A stretch of 21,666 nucleotides of DNA from a virus: positions 1 through 21,666 of the IMG/VR virus record IMGVR_UViG_3300006870_000112; one strand, given 5' to 3'. This document shows, piece by piece, positions 5,856 through 13,316 of this stretch. The first letter of the stretch is position 1. Each line of letters starts with the position of its first letter. The notes under the pieces are model-generated. The model saw only the letters and a program-made list of their open reading frames with translations, was not told the DNA's origin and did no database searches. The position numbers and the translations under genes are program-made.

Positions 5856-7653
5856 AGAAACATGGGAAGAAACTGTCAACCGATACGTTAATTATTGGGT
5901 AGACAAAGGATACTTAAATGATTTCGATGTCTCAGAAATCTTTAAATCTATTTACGATCTAGAGGTTATGCCTTCTATGAGGGCGCTTATGACCGCAGGA
6001 GAAGCACTAGACCGCGACAATGTAGCAGGCTTTAACTGTAGCTATCTCGCTATTGATAGTCCTCGTGCCTTTGATGAGATGATGTATGTCCTTATGTGCG
6101 GCACAGGTGTAGGATTTAGCGTCGAAGAAAAGTACGTTTCTAAACTTCCAGAAATTGCAGAGGATTTCCATGCAACAGATACAGTCATTCATGTACCGGA
6201 TTCAAAAATTGGATGGGCGAAATCGTTTAGGGAATTGGTTTCGTTGTTGTATAGTGGTCAAATACCAGAATGGGATACATCTAGAGTTCGACCTGCGGGT
6301 TCCAGCCTTAAAACTTTTGGAGGTAGAGCAAGTGGCCCAGAACCTCTTGTTGACCTCTTCAAATTTACAGTTAGATTATTTAACGGAGCGGCTGGACGAA
6401 AGCTTACGCCCCTTGAATGCCACGATCTTTGCTGCAAAATCGCTCAAATAGTTGTTGTTGGAGGGGTAAGGCGCAGTGCTTTAATCAGCCTCTCTGATTT
6501 ACAGGACGATGATATTCGTCAAGCAAAGCATGGTGCTTGGTACAATACAGAACCCCAACGCGGCCTTGCAAATAATAGTGCCTGCTATACTAGCAAGCCT
6601 TCCTTTAATTTATTTTCTAACGAATGGAGTAGCCTACATGAATCACAAAGCGGAGAGCGCGGAATCTTCAGCCGTGCTGCAAGTCAAAAACAAGCTGCAA
6701 GAAACGGTAGACGGGATAGTGAACGAGATTTCGGAACGAACCCTTGCAGTGAAATCATCCTTAGACCAAATCAATTCTGCAACCTTTCAGAAGTGGTCGT
6801 CAGACCGGAAGATACGCTTAACAGTCTTAGGAGAAAAGTACGAGTTGCGACTATCTTGGGTACTCTCCAAGCTACCTTAACGGACTTTAGATACTTAAGA
6901 AATATCTGGAAAACTAATACTGAGGAAGAGTCTTTGTTGGGCGTTAGTCTTACTGGTATTCTAGACAACCCACTCCTAACCTTAGACAATCCTAACTTGG
7001 GATCTTTATTAGAGAAGCTACGCAATGAAGCCATCGAAACTAATAAGCTTTGGTCAGAGCGGCTTGGCATTCCTCAGAGTACAGCTATCACTTGCGTTAA
7101 GCCTAGCGGTACGGTATCCCAACTTGTAGATTCTGCGTCAGGCATACACGGACGTTATGCCCCCTATTATATTCGACGGGTTAGGGCTGATGTACGAGAT
7201 CCACTATGTAAGGTCTTAGAAGACGCTGGAGTGCCTTGTGAAATAGATAACCTTTCACCCAGTACTAAGGTATTCTCGTTCCCTAAGAAGGCTCCAGAGG
7301 CTGCTGTGTTCGCCTCAGAGCAGACAGGAATGGAGCAACTACAGTTGTGGGCCGTATACCAAGAACATTGGTGTGAACACAAGCCTAGCATCACAGTCTA
7401 TTACCGTGACTCAGACTTTCTTGAAATCGGTAATTGGGTATACAATAACTTTGATACAATCTCTGGCATATCTTTCTTGCCGTATGACAATCATACATAC
7501 GCTCAAGCCCCCTATGAGCAGATCACAAAGAAAGAATATAATGAGATGATGAAAGGATTCCCAGAGTCTTTTGATTGGGATTTGAATGAGTCAGATGACT
7601 TTACAGAGGGGTCGCAAACATTAGCTTGCGTTGGTGGAGCTTGTGAATTATAA
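5788..7653 (+). CDS. nrdJ: Class II (adenosylcobalamin-dependent) ribonucleoside-triphosphate reductase
   Basis: This enzyme reduces ribonucleotides to deoxyribonucleotides using an adenosylcobalamin-derived radical, supplying dNTPs for phage replication. The 621 residues contain every key site of the Lactobacillus leichmannii-type enzyme: C84 (NCSYLAI) and C331 (QFCNL) as the reductant pair, N318/C320/E322 (TNPCSEI) at the active site and C614/C619 (CVGGACEL) as the C-terminal shuttle pair. ARYLPEEQRRETWEETV near the N-terminus and KPSGTVSQL at 438-446 also fit. It is about 120 residues shorter than the 739-residue L. leichmannii enzyme, with much of the shortfall in the N-terminal third, near the region that carries the allosteric insert there. 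The TTG start is fixed by a strong upstream site. A B12-dependent enzyme implies a host with access to cobalamin and suits oxic or fluctuating oxygen conditions. Confidence 0.95.
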   Translation: MDAYQQYIHKSRYARYLPEEQRRETWEETVNRYVNYWVDKGYLNDFDVSEIFKSIYDLEVMPSMRALMTAGEALDRDNVAGFNCSYLAIDSPRAFDEMMYVLMCGTGVGFSVEEKYVSKLPEIAEDFHATDTVIHVPDSKIGWAKSFRELVSLLYSGQIPEWDTSRVRPAGSSLKTFGGRASGPEPLVDLFKFTVRLFNGAAGRKLTPLECHDLCCKIAQIVVVGGVRRSALISLSDLQDDDIRQAKHGAWYNTEPQRGLANNSACYTSKPSFNLFSNEWSSLHESQSGERGIFSRAASQKQAARNGRRDSERDFGTNPCSEIILRPNQFCNLSEVVVRPEDTLNSLRRKVRVATILGTLQATLTDFRYLRNIWKTNTEEESLLGVSLTGILDNPLLTLDNPNLGSLLEKLRNEAIETNKLWSERLGIPQSTAITCVKPSGTVSQLVDSASGIHGRYAPYYIRRVRADVRDPLCKVLEDAGVPCEIDNLSPSTKVFSFPKKAPEAAVFASEQTGMEQLQLWAVYQEHWCEHKPSITVYYRDSDFLEIGNWVYNNFDTISGISFLPYDNHTYAQAPYEQITKKEYNEMMKGFPESFDWDLNESDDFTEGSQTLACVGGACEL

Positions 7654-7668
7654 TTAAAAGGAAGCGGT

Positions 7669-7893
7669 ATGAAAGAAGGAACTATTATTGGCTTTAAGAT
7701 CTTGATAGACTCAGATGGTGTTCTAGTCACTGAGCATACTGAGTTACCAGATCATCACATCGCCAAGGTCTTCAAGGAAGAAGAGTCTCAAGTATTAATT
7801 CGTGCGGCGATTAGATCCTTTAAAGAAATTACTGGGGATATACACGCAAAGTTAGAGACAGAGATTGATGCAATCAACAGGGTTTGCCAGTAG
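7669..7893 (+). CDS. Hypothetical protein, last gene of the + arm
   Basis: This 74-residue acidic protein is not recognised. It begins with a possible beta-rich part (IIGFKILIDSDGVLVTEHTE) and continues with a helical second half. It has its own ribosome binding site (AAAAGGAAG just upstream, spacing about 6) 15 bases after the reductase stop, so it is probably translated from the same transcript. Its end overlaps the converging - strand gene by 20 bases. Confidence 0.68.
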   Translation: MKEGTIIGFKILIDSDGVLVTEHTELPDHHIAKVFKEEESQVLIRAAIRSFKEITGDIHAKLETEIDAINRVCQ

Positions 7894-8176
7894 GCATAGC
7901 GTTGGCAAGGAAGCCGCCTCTACTGGCCCTATGGCGAGCAGTTTTTTGAGCAATATTCTTGGGCTGCTTGGAGAACTGCTTGCCTTTTTTTGTGTCTTCT
8001 CTTTTCTTTGCAGAGGTTGCTGCGTATTCAGCAGAGCTAAGAGACTCTCTAGCCTTCTTAGGCAAGTATCTTTCTCCTGTAGCACTTGGGCCTTGCGTCG
8101 AAGGCTTACCAGACTTTGTACCCCAATCTTCTTTTATCCAATCCTTTAAAGACTGTTGAGATTTTTTAAGAGTCAC
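7874..8176 (-). CDS. Conserved small phage protein with WGTKSGKPS and TGERYLP motifs
   Basis: This is a 100-residue, strongly basic and hydrophilic protein. It contains a conserved block I recognise from many marine phage genomes: LKDWIKEDWGTKSGKPS (10-26), then GERYLPKKARESL (34-46), a run of Lys-rich sequence and FSKQPKNIAQKTARHR. I believe it corresponds to a Pfam domain of unknown function but cannot name the number safely. The start is GTG at 8176, preceded on the - strand by AAGGAA. It is the last gene of the - arm and overlaps the + arm tail to tail. The lack of a hydrophobic core and high charge suggest a nucleic-acid-associated or virion-packaged protein; this is inference. Confidence 0.78.
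   Translation of the reverse strand: MTLKKSQQSLKDWIKEDWGTKSGKPSTQGPSATGERYLPKKARESLSSAEYAATSAKKREDTKKGKQFSKQPKNIAQKTARHRASRGGFLANAMPTGKPC
7886..7927. terminator. Possible weak hairpin at the convergence of the two arms
   Basis: GCCAGTAG at 7886-7893 pairs perfectly with CTACTGGC at 7920-7927, an 8-bp stem with a 26-base loop that can itself form a short GGC/GCC stem. It sits exactly where the two transcription arms collide, and the + strand TAG stop is in its left arm. A T-run on the + strand follows only at about 7937-7942, and none follows on the - strand, so this is not a canonical intrinsic terminator. It may be chance. Confidence 0.25.
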
Positions 8177-8208
8177 GAAGATTCCTTTTGTATAGTTTTA
8201 TATAAAAC

Positions 8209-8508
8209 TTAGCTTTTGTAGCCGCCACCCTCTTCTTTGTATTGTTTCGCCAGCATCTGAGCTTTTCTCGCAGACCATTGACCCGCTGCCCCACCTTTAG
8301 AGCCTGATTTAATTTGTTCAAATAATCTTTTACGCATTGTAGGCTGCGTGTAATTGCCTGCTTCATTAACTCTACTCCCTTCGTTATAGGTTTTTCTATA
8401 GCCAGAGGCGTATGCAGCCGCCGCCTGCTTTTCTGCATCTTCTCGACGCTTATAAACTTTTCCGCGACTTCCCCACTTATAACCACCCTTTACTTTTTTT
8501 ATTGGCAT
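8209..8508 (-). CDS. Small basic phage protein with KVKGGYKWGS and WSARKAQ motifs
   Basis: This 99-residue basic protein is made of two recognisable blocks. Residues 1-38 begin MPIKKVKGGYKWGSRGKVY and end AAYASGYRK; this short Lys- and Gly-rich block is common in marine phages. Residues about 64-99 (GSKGGAAGQWSARKAQ, then YKEEGGGYK) form a second block that is often a separate phage domain. Function is unknown for both. The ATG at 8508 is preferred over an upstream ATG at 8547 because MPIKK is the usual family N-terminus and begins just after the stop of the preceding gene (8510-8512). A competing frame covering 8166-8486 has no recognisable content and was discarded. Confidence 0.75.
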   Translation of the reverse strand: MPIKKVKGGYKWGSRGKVYKRREDAEKQAAAAYASGYRKTYNEGSRVNEAGNYTQPTMRKRLFEQIKSGSKGGAAGQWSARKAQMLAKQYKEEGGGYKS

Positions 8509-8509
8509 A

Positions 8510-8899
8510 TTATTTGTGTCCACAAACTTTAGTGTGCATATGTCCAATGTCTTTATAATCTACTTTGCCGCCACGAGCATACTGCCCGACCCGCATTTCT
8601 TTTTTACCTTTTTGCTTGGGCGTAGGATTGCTTGGGCCTTCTTGAATAGTCGCGCCCTTTTTATTACGGCCTACGTTGCCTGTACCTGTAGGTGCTTTAA
8701 TATTTTTACGAGCATAGTCCATTGCATGGCGCTCCAAAGATTTTCCTGTCATTTCTTTAGAGGCCACATTTGCCAATGCCGCACCGACACCTAATGGTGT
8801 AGGATTAGTAATTAATTTACCTATTCCAACAACTTTGCTAGCAGTGTTTATGGCATTCATTGCTTTTTCAGCGTCTTTTACACTATTAAAAAGTGGCAT
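8510..8899 (-). CDS. Hypothetical virion-associated protein with ARGGKV and HMH/CxH tail
   Basis: This 129-residue protein of unknown function has an Ala-rich helical N-terminal half with a mildly hydrophobic segment (about residues 17-47). A low-complexity Pro/Lys/Gly linker follows, then a tail containing ARGGKV (108-113) and a metal-site-like cluster, HMH then CGH, within the last 11 residues. An ARGG-type motif also occurs twice near the C-terminus of the 1383-residue protein upstream in the same operon, suggesting a shared process or packaging role. It lies four bases downstream of one gene and one base upstream of the next, as part of the late operon. Confidence 0.7.
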   Translation of the reverse strand: MPLFNSVKDAEKAMNAINTASKVVGIGKLITNPTPLGVGAALANVASKEMTGKSLERHAMDYARKNIKAPTGTGNVGRNKKGATIQEGPSNPTPKQKGKKEMRVGQYARGGKVDYKDIGHMHTKVCGHK

Positions 8900-8902
8900 A
8901 AT

Positions 8903-9169
8903 TTAATCTCCCGGTGGTAAGCCTAATAAGTTTTCTCTTGAAATTATCCAAGCCTTTGGTATTGCAATCTCTGCATCGCCTTCTGATATTTCATTGTTTT
9001 CAATAATCATATGTGGACATATAATTATTTTTTCATCGTCTTCATAGATGATAGCCCCACAAGAAATTACTGTAGCGGTCTCTTGTTCTTTTAAAGCTAG
9101 TAGAGGACGCCAGCCCATGTTTGAGCCTCCAACGGCATCACGCCATACAATCTTACTGAGCGTTACCAC
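8903..9169 (-). CDS. Small hypothetical phage protein
   Basis: This 88-residue acidic protein begins with a GTG that overlaps the stop of the 1383-residue protein by 7 bases. The N-terminal VTLSKIVWRDAVGGSNMGW is followed by alternating hydrophobic residues (TATVISCGAIIYEDDEKIIICP) suggestive of a small beta barrel or sheet. Similar small proteins with a W-x-DA...GW start and a central hydrophobic strand pair are common in podovirus-like phages, but no function is known to me. It has no signal peptide or membrane span. Local GC (about 35% in 8941-9000) is low. Confidence 0.68.
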   Translation of the reverse strand: MVTLSKIVWRDAVGGSNMGWRPLLALKEQETATVISCGAIIYEDDEKIIICPHMIIENNEISEGDAEIAIPKAWIISRENLLGLPPGD

Positions 9170-12100
9170 TTAACCTTGTCAGCCCAATAAGCCGCAGACA
9201 TCTTGCCGCGCTTAATGTTCTTTCTGTGACGAGCCTTGAAGCTCTTACGCTTGGCCTTCATACGCGCTGACTCGCCTGCCTTGGGCTTACCAGCAGTCTT
9301 TGCGCCTTGCTCACCAAAGCGAATTATCTTTTCTTTACCGCCTTCGCAGGCTTTTACAACATGAGACTTCTTTGGATGGTTCGGTGTGCGTCGAGGCTTA
9401 TTACAGGCCATCTTTTTCTTGTCGATCTTGCCACCTTTGGCAATAGCAAAGCGCCTTGTAATGCCGCCTTCAGAAAGCTGTAGACGCCTCATAGGATCTT
9501 CTTCGTCCATAAAGGCAGGCCCAGCAGTTTCGTTGTATGGAAGCCCTGTAACTTTATTGATGCGCTCATCAGGCTCAGTCGGAACATTAGGAACATCTTT
9601 GACTTCACCGCCTCTAGCAAGCCTATCACGCTCATTTCGTGCGCGTACAGATTCTTCGTCTACAGGAATTAGTGGGCTATAACGATACTTCAACTGTTCT
9701 TCTGTAATCTTTTGAATAGTCTCTTGCATTTCTTGATTTGTTCCGGGCATCTTCAGAAGACCAGCCATGTTTTGATCTGCCCAATTAGAATCATAGTAGT
9801 GGTTGTTCATCAAAGCCAAAGCAGCTTTGCGACTTAGGCCACCATTTACTAGCATTTCATAGGTTTTTTCAGTACCGATTAAATCTCTAGCGGCTTCTAC
9901 TTTTAGATACAGGTCTTGTTGTGCAGAATAGTTTGCTTCAAGATTGCGTGTTACGCGCCTTTGAAGTTCTTCTGGCTCTACTTCATAGTCAGGCTTACCT
10001 TTCATAAGGCCACGCTTAGAGGCCATATAGTCTTGAGCCGCATAAAATAAATTATCTGCTGGATCAAGCTTTGAAAACTTAACGCCTGTGAAGTTTGCAA
10101 GCAGTTCAGCACTTAAATCTTTTTTCTCTGTACCTGTAGCTGCTCGTTTAGCGCCTTGCCCTGCATCAATAAGATTGATAACACTGTTTAAAGATCCGGG
10201 CATCATTGCGCTTCCAAGATGCTCAAACATAGTTATAGATTTATTGAGCCTTGTTTCATTTTCAGGAAAAAGTTGTTCGCCAGCTGGTGATCTACCTGCG
10301 TCATTCATTGCGGCATATGTCAGATCTGAAATAGATTCAGTAATAATAGACTGTCCAAGATAAGGAGCTAAAAGCTTTTCACTTCCGTCTAGAACAGCTT
10401 CAGTCATATACTTATCTAAAGCCTCTCCTTTTAGCTGACCAGACTGTATACGGTGCATAACTTCTTTTATAGGTTCTTTTAAAACGCTATACGAATCTAG
10501 GAACTGTGTGTCTGCAACATATAACTGCCCGTCTTCACCACGATAAGGAATCCTTGTGGCCTTTGACCAAGGCGTATGAGAAATGTTCTGAACAGATTCT
10601 TGCTCTTCTGGTGTAAGCCCTACAAGAGTTCCTGCGGTTATAGCAATTCCTTCCCAAGCATTCATAGATGTTGTAAAGCCAGCCAATCTTTGAAGCCCTC
10701 GCGCTCTCAATTGAGCATTTCCAGAAGTAATTTCATCAGATGCCTGCTTAACAATTTTTGTAGACGTTCTAATAATTTCTGCTGGGAACGATACAAAACT
10801 GCCTATAGGTAAATATCTTAAAGCCTTTACACCATTTGGAACTTTGTCGTAGTTCGGAAAAGTATCTTGAACAATTGTAGCTGCTCGCTGCTCTAAGACT
10901 TCTAAAGCCTCATCAGGAAAAGCTTCTTTCAAAACAGAGAGTTCTTTATTAAAGGCGTTTATTTTGTAGAAATCATCTACCGCCATATATATTTTTTCAG
11001 CAGCACGATAGGCGCTTCGACCAACCTTTGCAGGAACTTTAATTTTTTCTTCGATGCCGCCTAAGCCATAGCCCTGCAAGCGATCAAACAATTGTCGAGG
11101 TTCAATGTTTATATCTGAGCCTTCTTGCAATAGACGCCTAAACTCACCAATCCTAACATTAGTATTGATGACACCCAAGCCTAAATACTTTTCATATAGC
11201 TTATCTAGGCCTTCATCACCTTCAGCTTTTGCTGCATTGACCAGCACCTTAAATGTTTCTTGACGATCAAAGAAAGGGTTGATGCCGTTTGCTAGGCCAA
11301 ACTGCGCTCCACCAAGCACGTTACGCAGGTGTGTTACATGGCTCGCTACAGTTTTCATGGCTTGAGAGCCGCCCTTTAAGGCCGCAAAGCTCCGCAAGAG
11401 ATCATTGTCAAACAAAGCAAAGTGGGACTGTCGCCCTTGTAGTGCTGTTGCCATTTCTTTAGTTGTGTATGTGCCATCTAAGCCTGAATTAGTCCCAGAA
11501 ATTTTTACGTTATAATCTACGCCATTGCGACTAACAGGAGAATTAAATATATACTTTCCGGTTGCAAGAGTTTTTAAGTTATCAGCAAACTTATTTGTTT
11601 CGACAAGTTTTGCCATCTTACTTACAGTCAGTAGAATATTATCTGCGGGGTCTGTAATCTCGCCCATCAACTCCCGAATCATTGGGTCAATATTTTTTCT
11701 ACCAGTAAGAATTTCACGATTAACTCTTACAGCCCTAGAAAAATAATCTAGCCCTGCAAAGTCAGTTCTCTTATCTAAAATAGCATTGACTTCACCCAAG
11801 GCCTCTTCGTATGCTTGCGCCTCATCTAAACCGTCAGCAATCTTTGCGTCTTGTAACTGTTTTACGACTTGGTGCTTTAAGTTTTCATCGGGTTTAAAGT
11901 TTGTATCTTCAAACATACGATAAGATCTTCGCACATATTCACCAACATTTTCTAAAATGCCTTCACGAAATTCTTCGTTAGGAATACTAGAATTAGCCAG
12001 CCTAGATGAAAGGCTATCAATAAGCTCTCTCGCCTTTATCAACTCGCTTGCAACTTCTCTTGGTATGCCCATGTCAGCAGCAATCCACTCTAGTCTTGCT

Positions 12101-13314
12101 TCTTTTGAGGCTGTAGGCGCAATTTCTAATTCCATGCGCTCAAGGTTTCTACCAGTAAAAAAATCATTTAGTGTTTTTTCTGGAATGGTATAGTCAAGCC
12201 GATCTAAAGATTTAGTCAGCCTGTTTGAAATATTTTCTGCTTCACGCACAAGCTGCCTTTCAGCATATTCTTTACCACGAAAAAGGTTATAGGCTTGTGG
12301 AGTAAAATAGCCTCTAGAGGTACGAATTTGACTTATAAAACGATTTATAGGGCCACTAGCCTGTTGTTCAATTTGTGCAACTCCCTCTGGAGTTTCAGAG
12401 AATTTTAAGTCGCTGTGAATTTCTGAGTTCCGTACTTGAACTTCTTGTCTAGAGTCTTTTAAATACTTTGTAGCCGCGTCTACTTGCTCTTCTACTGTAC
12501 CATTGCTGGGGAATATAAAGTCTTTGCCGCCCTTTACACCGCGTATAAAGCCCTCTAGAGTGCCACCAATAGCCATACCCTCTAGAGCAATCTTTAGTCG
12601 TTGCTCTAAAACAGTATCGTCCTCTTGAATAGCCATAAACTCTAAAAGGTCTTTTAGCATTCCTTCTGCGGGAATATCAGCCTCTTGTAAGACATTAGCG
12701 ATTGCACCATCTTCTTTTTCATAAAGAACTTGATCAACAGTAAGACCAGAAAGAATACCGTTAAATAAAACAGGAAGCTTCGGAGCTACCGTACCAATAG
12801 CCTTTGCAGCACCAGCACCCCCTGCAATATAAGGAACAACTTGCAGAGCCGCTCCAGCAGTCGTAGTCATGGGCTTATATTCGCCTTCTTCTGTAAGAAC
12901 ATCTTCTGGTTTTACACCAACTAAAGCGCCTAGACCACGAACAAACTCCCGTTTAGTTGCGTTAAAATATTCGTCTGAAATAAGATTTTTATCTGCGCCA
13001 ACAAGGTTAGCCGCACCATTTATTGCATCCTTTACAAGACCTAAAGGGCCAGAACCAAGACGAGATAAGTTCTGCACTACATCAGCACGGAGGTTTTCTT
13101 CTTCTTCGTCTATAGGCTCAACATCTCTAGGCATTTTAGCCTTTGTTACAGCAAGCTCTTGAGGTGTTTCTGATGTTTCAAAATTTTTTAAAAAGATTTT
13201 TTCTTTTAACTTTTTTCTGCCCATCTCAACAAGCTCTTGATCAGAGGGGCTTCCATCATGCTCCACCTCAACAGGACCATAAGGTGTATTAATTACAGCA
13301 GTATATGTTGCCAT
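9163..13314 (-). CDS. Large internal-virion-like protein (T7 gp16-like by size and position)
   Basis: This is the largest gene, 1383 residues. There is a short beta-type N-terminus (TYTAVINTPYGPVEVEHDG), an Ala/Gly-rich hydrophobic region at 150-195 with GxxxG-like spacing, and a mostly helical, charged body. I see no lytic transglycosylase signature. The C-terminus is modular: ARGGEV (1233-1238), a short block with PTEPDERINKVTGLPYNE, AKGGKI (1292-1297), then an 82-residue basic module starting MACNKPRRTPNHPKK (1302-1383) that I recall as a stand-alone protein in other phages. Size, hydrophobic patches and its place at the end of the virion gene set suggest an internal core or ejection protein. 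It starts with ATG three bases after the preceding gene. Confidence 0.78.
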   Translation of the reverse strand: MATYTAVINTPYGPVEVEHDGSPSDQELVEMGRKKLKEKIFLKNFETSETPQELAVTKAKMPRDVEPIDEEEENLRADVVQNLSRLGSGPLGLVKDAINGAANLVGADKNLISDEYFNATKREFVRGLGALVGVKPEDVLTEEGEYKPMTTTAGAALQVVPYIAGGAGAAKAIGTVAPKLPVLFNGILSGLTVDQVLYEKEDGAIANVLQEADIPAEGMLKDLLEFMAIQEDDTVLEQRLKIALEGMAIGGTLEGFIRGVKGGKDFIFPSNGTVEEQVDAATKYLKDSRQEVQVRNSEIHSDLKFSETPEGVAQIEQQASGPINRFISQIRTSRGYFTPQAYNLFRGKEYAERQLVREAENISNRLTKSLDRLDYTIPEKTLNDFFTGRNLERMELEIAPTASKEARLEWIAADMGIPREVASELIKARELIDSLSSRLANSSIPNEEFREGILENVGEYVRRSYRMFEDTNFKPDENLKHQVVKQLQDAKIADGLDEAQAYEEALGEVNAILDKRTDFAGLDYFSRAVRVNREILTGRKNIDPMIRELMGEITDPADNILLTVSKMAKLVETNKFADNLKTLATGKYIFNSPVSRNGVDYNVKISGTNSGLDGTYTTKEMATALQGRQSHFALFDNDLLRSFAALKGGSQAMKTVASHVTHLRNVLGGAQFGLANGINPFFDRQETFKVLVNAAKAEGDEGLDKLYEKYLGLGVINTNVRIGEFRRLLQEGSDINIEPRQLFDRLQGYGLGGIEEKIKVPAKVGRSAYRAAEKIYMAVDDFYKINAFNKELSVLKEAFPDEALEVLEQRAATIVQDTFPNYDKVPNGVKALRYLPIGSFVSFPAEIIRTSTKIVKQASDEITSGNAQLRARGLQRLAGFTTSMNAWEGIAITAGTLVGLTPEEQESVQNISHTPWSKATRIPYRGEDGQLYVADTQFLDSYSVLKEPIKEVMHRIQSGQLKGEALDKYMTEAVLDGSEKLLAPYLGQSIITESISDLTYAAMNDAGRSPAGEQLFPENETRLNKSITMFEHLGSAMMPGSLNSVINLIDAGQGAKRAATGTEKKDLSAELLANFTGVKFSKLDPADNLFYAAQDYMASKRGLMKGKPDYEVEPEELQRRVTRNLEANYSAQQDLYLKVEAARDLIGTEKTYEMLVNGGLSRKAALALMNNHYYDSNWADQNMAGLLKMPGTNQEMQETIQKITEEQLKYRYSPLIPVDEESVRARNERDRLARGGEVKDVPNVPTEPDERINKVTGLPYNETAGPAFMDEEDPMRRLQLSEGGITRRFAIAKGGKIDKKKMACNKPRRTPNHPKKSHVVKACEGGKEKIIRFGEQGAKTAGKPKAGESARMKAKRKSFKARHRKNIKRGKMSAAYWADKVKW
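9166..9411 (-). other. C-terminal 82-residue basic module of the 1383-residue protein
   Basis: This segment encodes residues 1302-1383. It is rich in Lys and Arg with two Cys (MACNKP and KACEGG), contains IIRFGEQGAKTAGKPKAGES, and ends MSAAYWADKVKW. It has higher GC (about 51% over 9181-9410 by hand count) than sampled lines of the rest of the gene (about 42-43%). It looks like a domain fused on, possibly nucleic-acid binding. Its first residue is a Met, so independent internal initiation is conceivable, although no good ribosome binding site is close. Confidence 0.6.
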
Positions 13315-13316
13315 TC

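Noticed and set aside
6509-6880. 123-codon + strand frame inside the ribonucleotide reductase
   Set aside because: The reductase frame is intact and carries all catalytic residues; the inner frame shows no domain or ribosome binding site.
8166-8486. 106-codon - strand frame overlapping the small WSARKAQ protein gene
   Set aside because: The frame encoding the recognisable KVKGGYKWGS and WSARKAQ motifs covers the same DNA; this one is its shadow.
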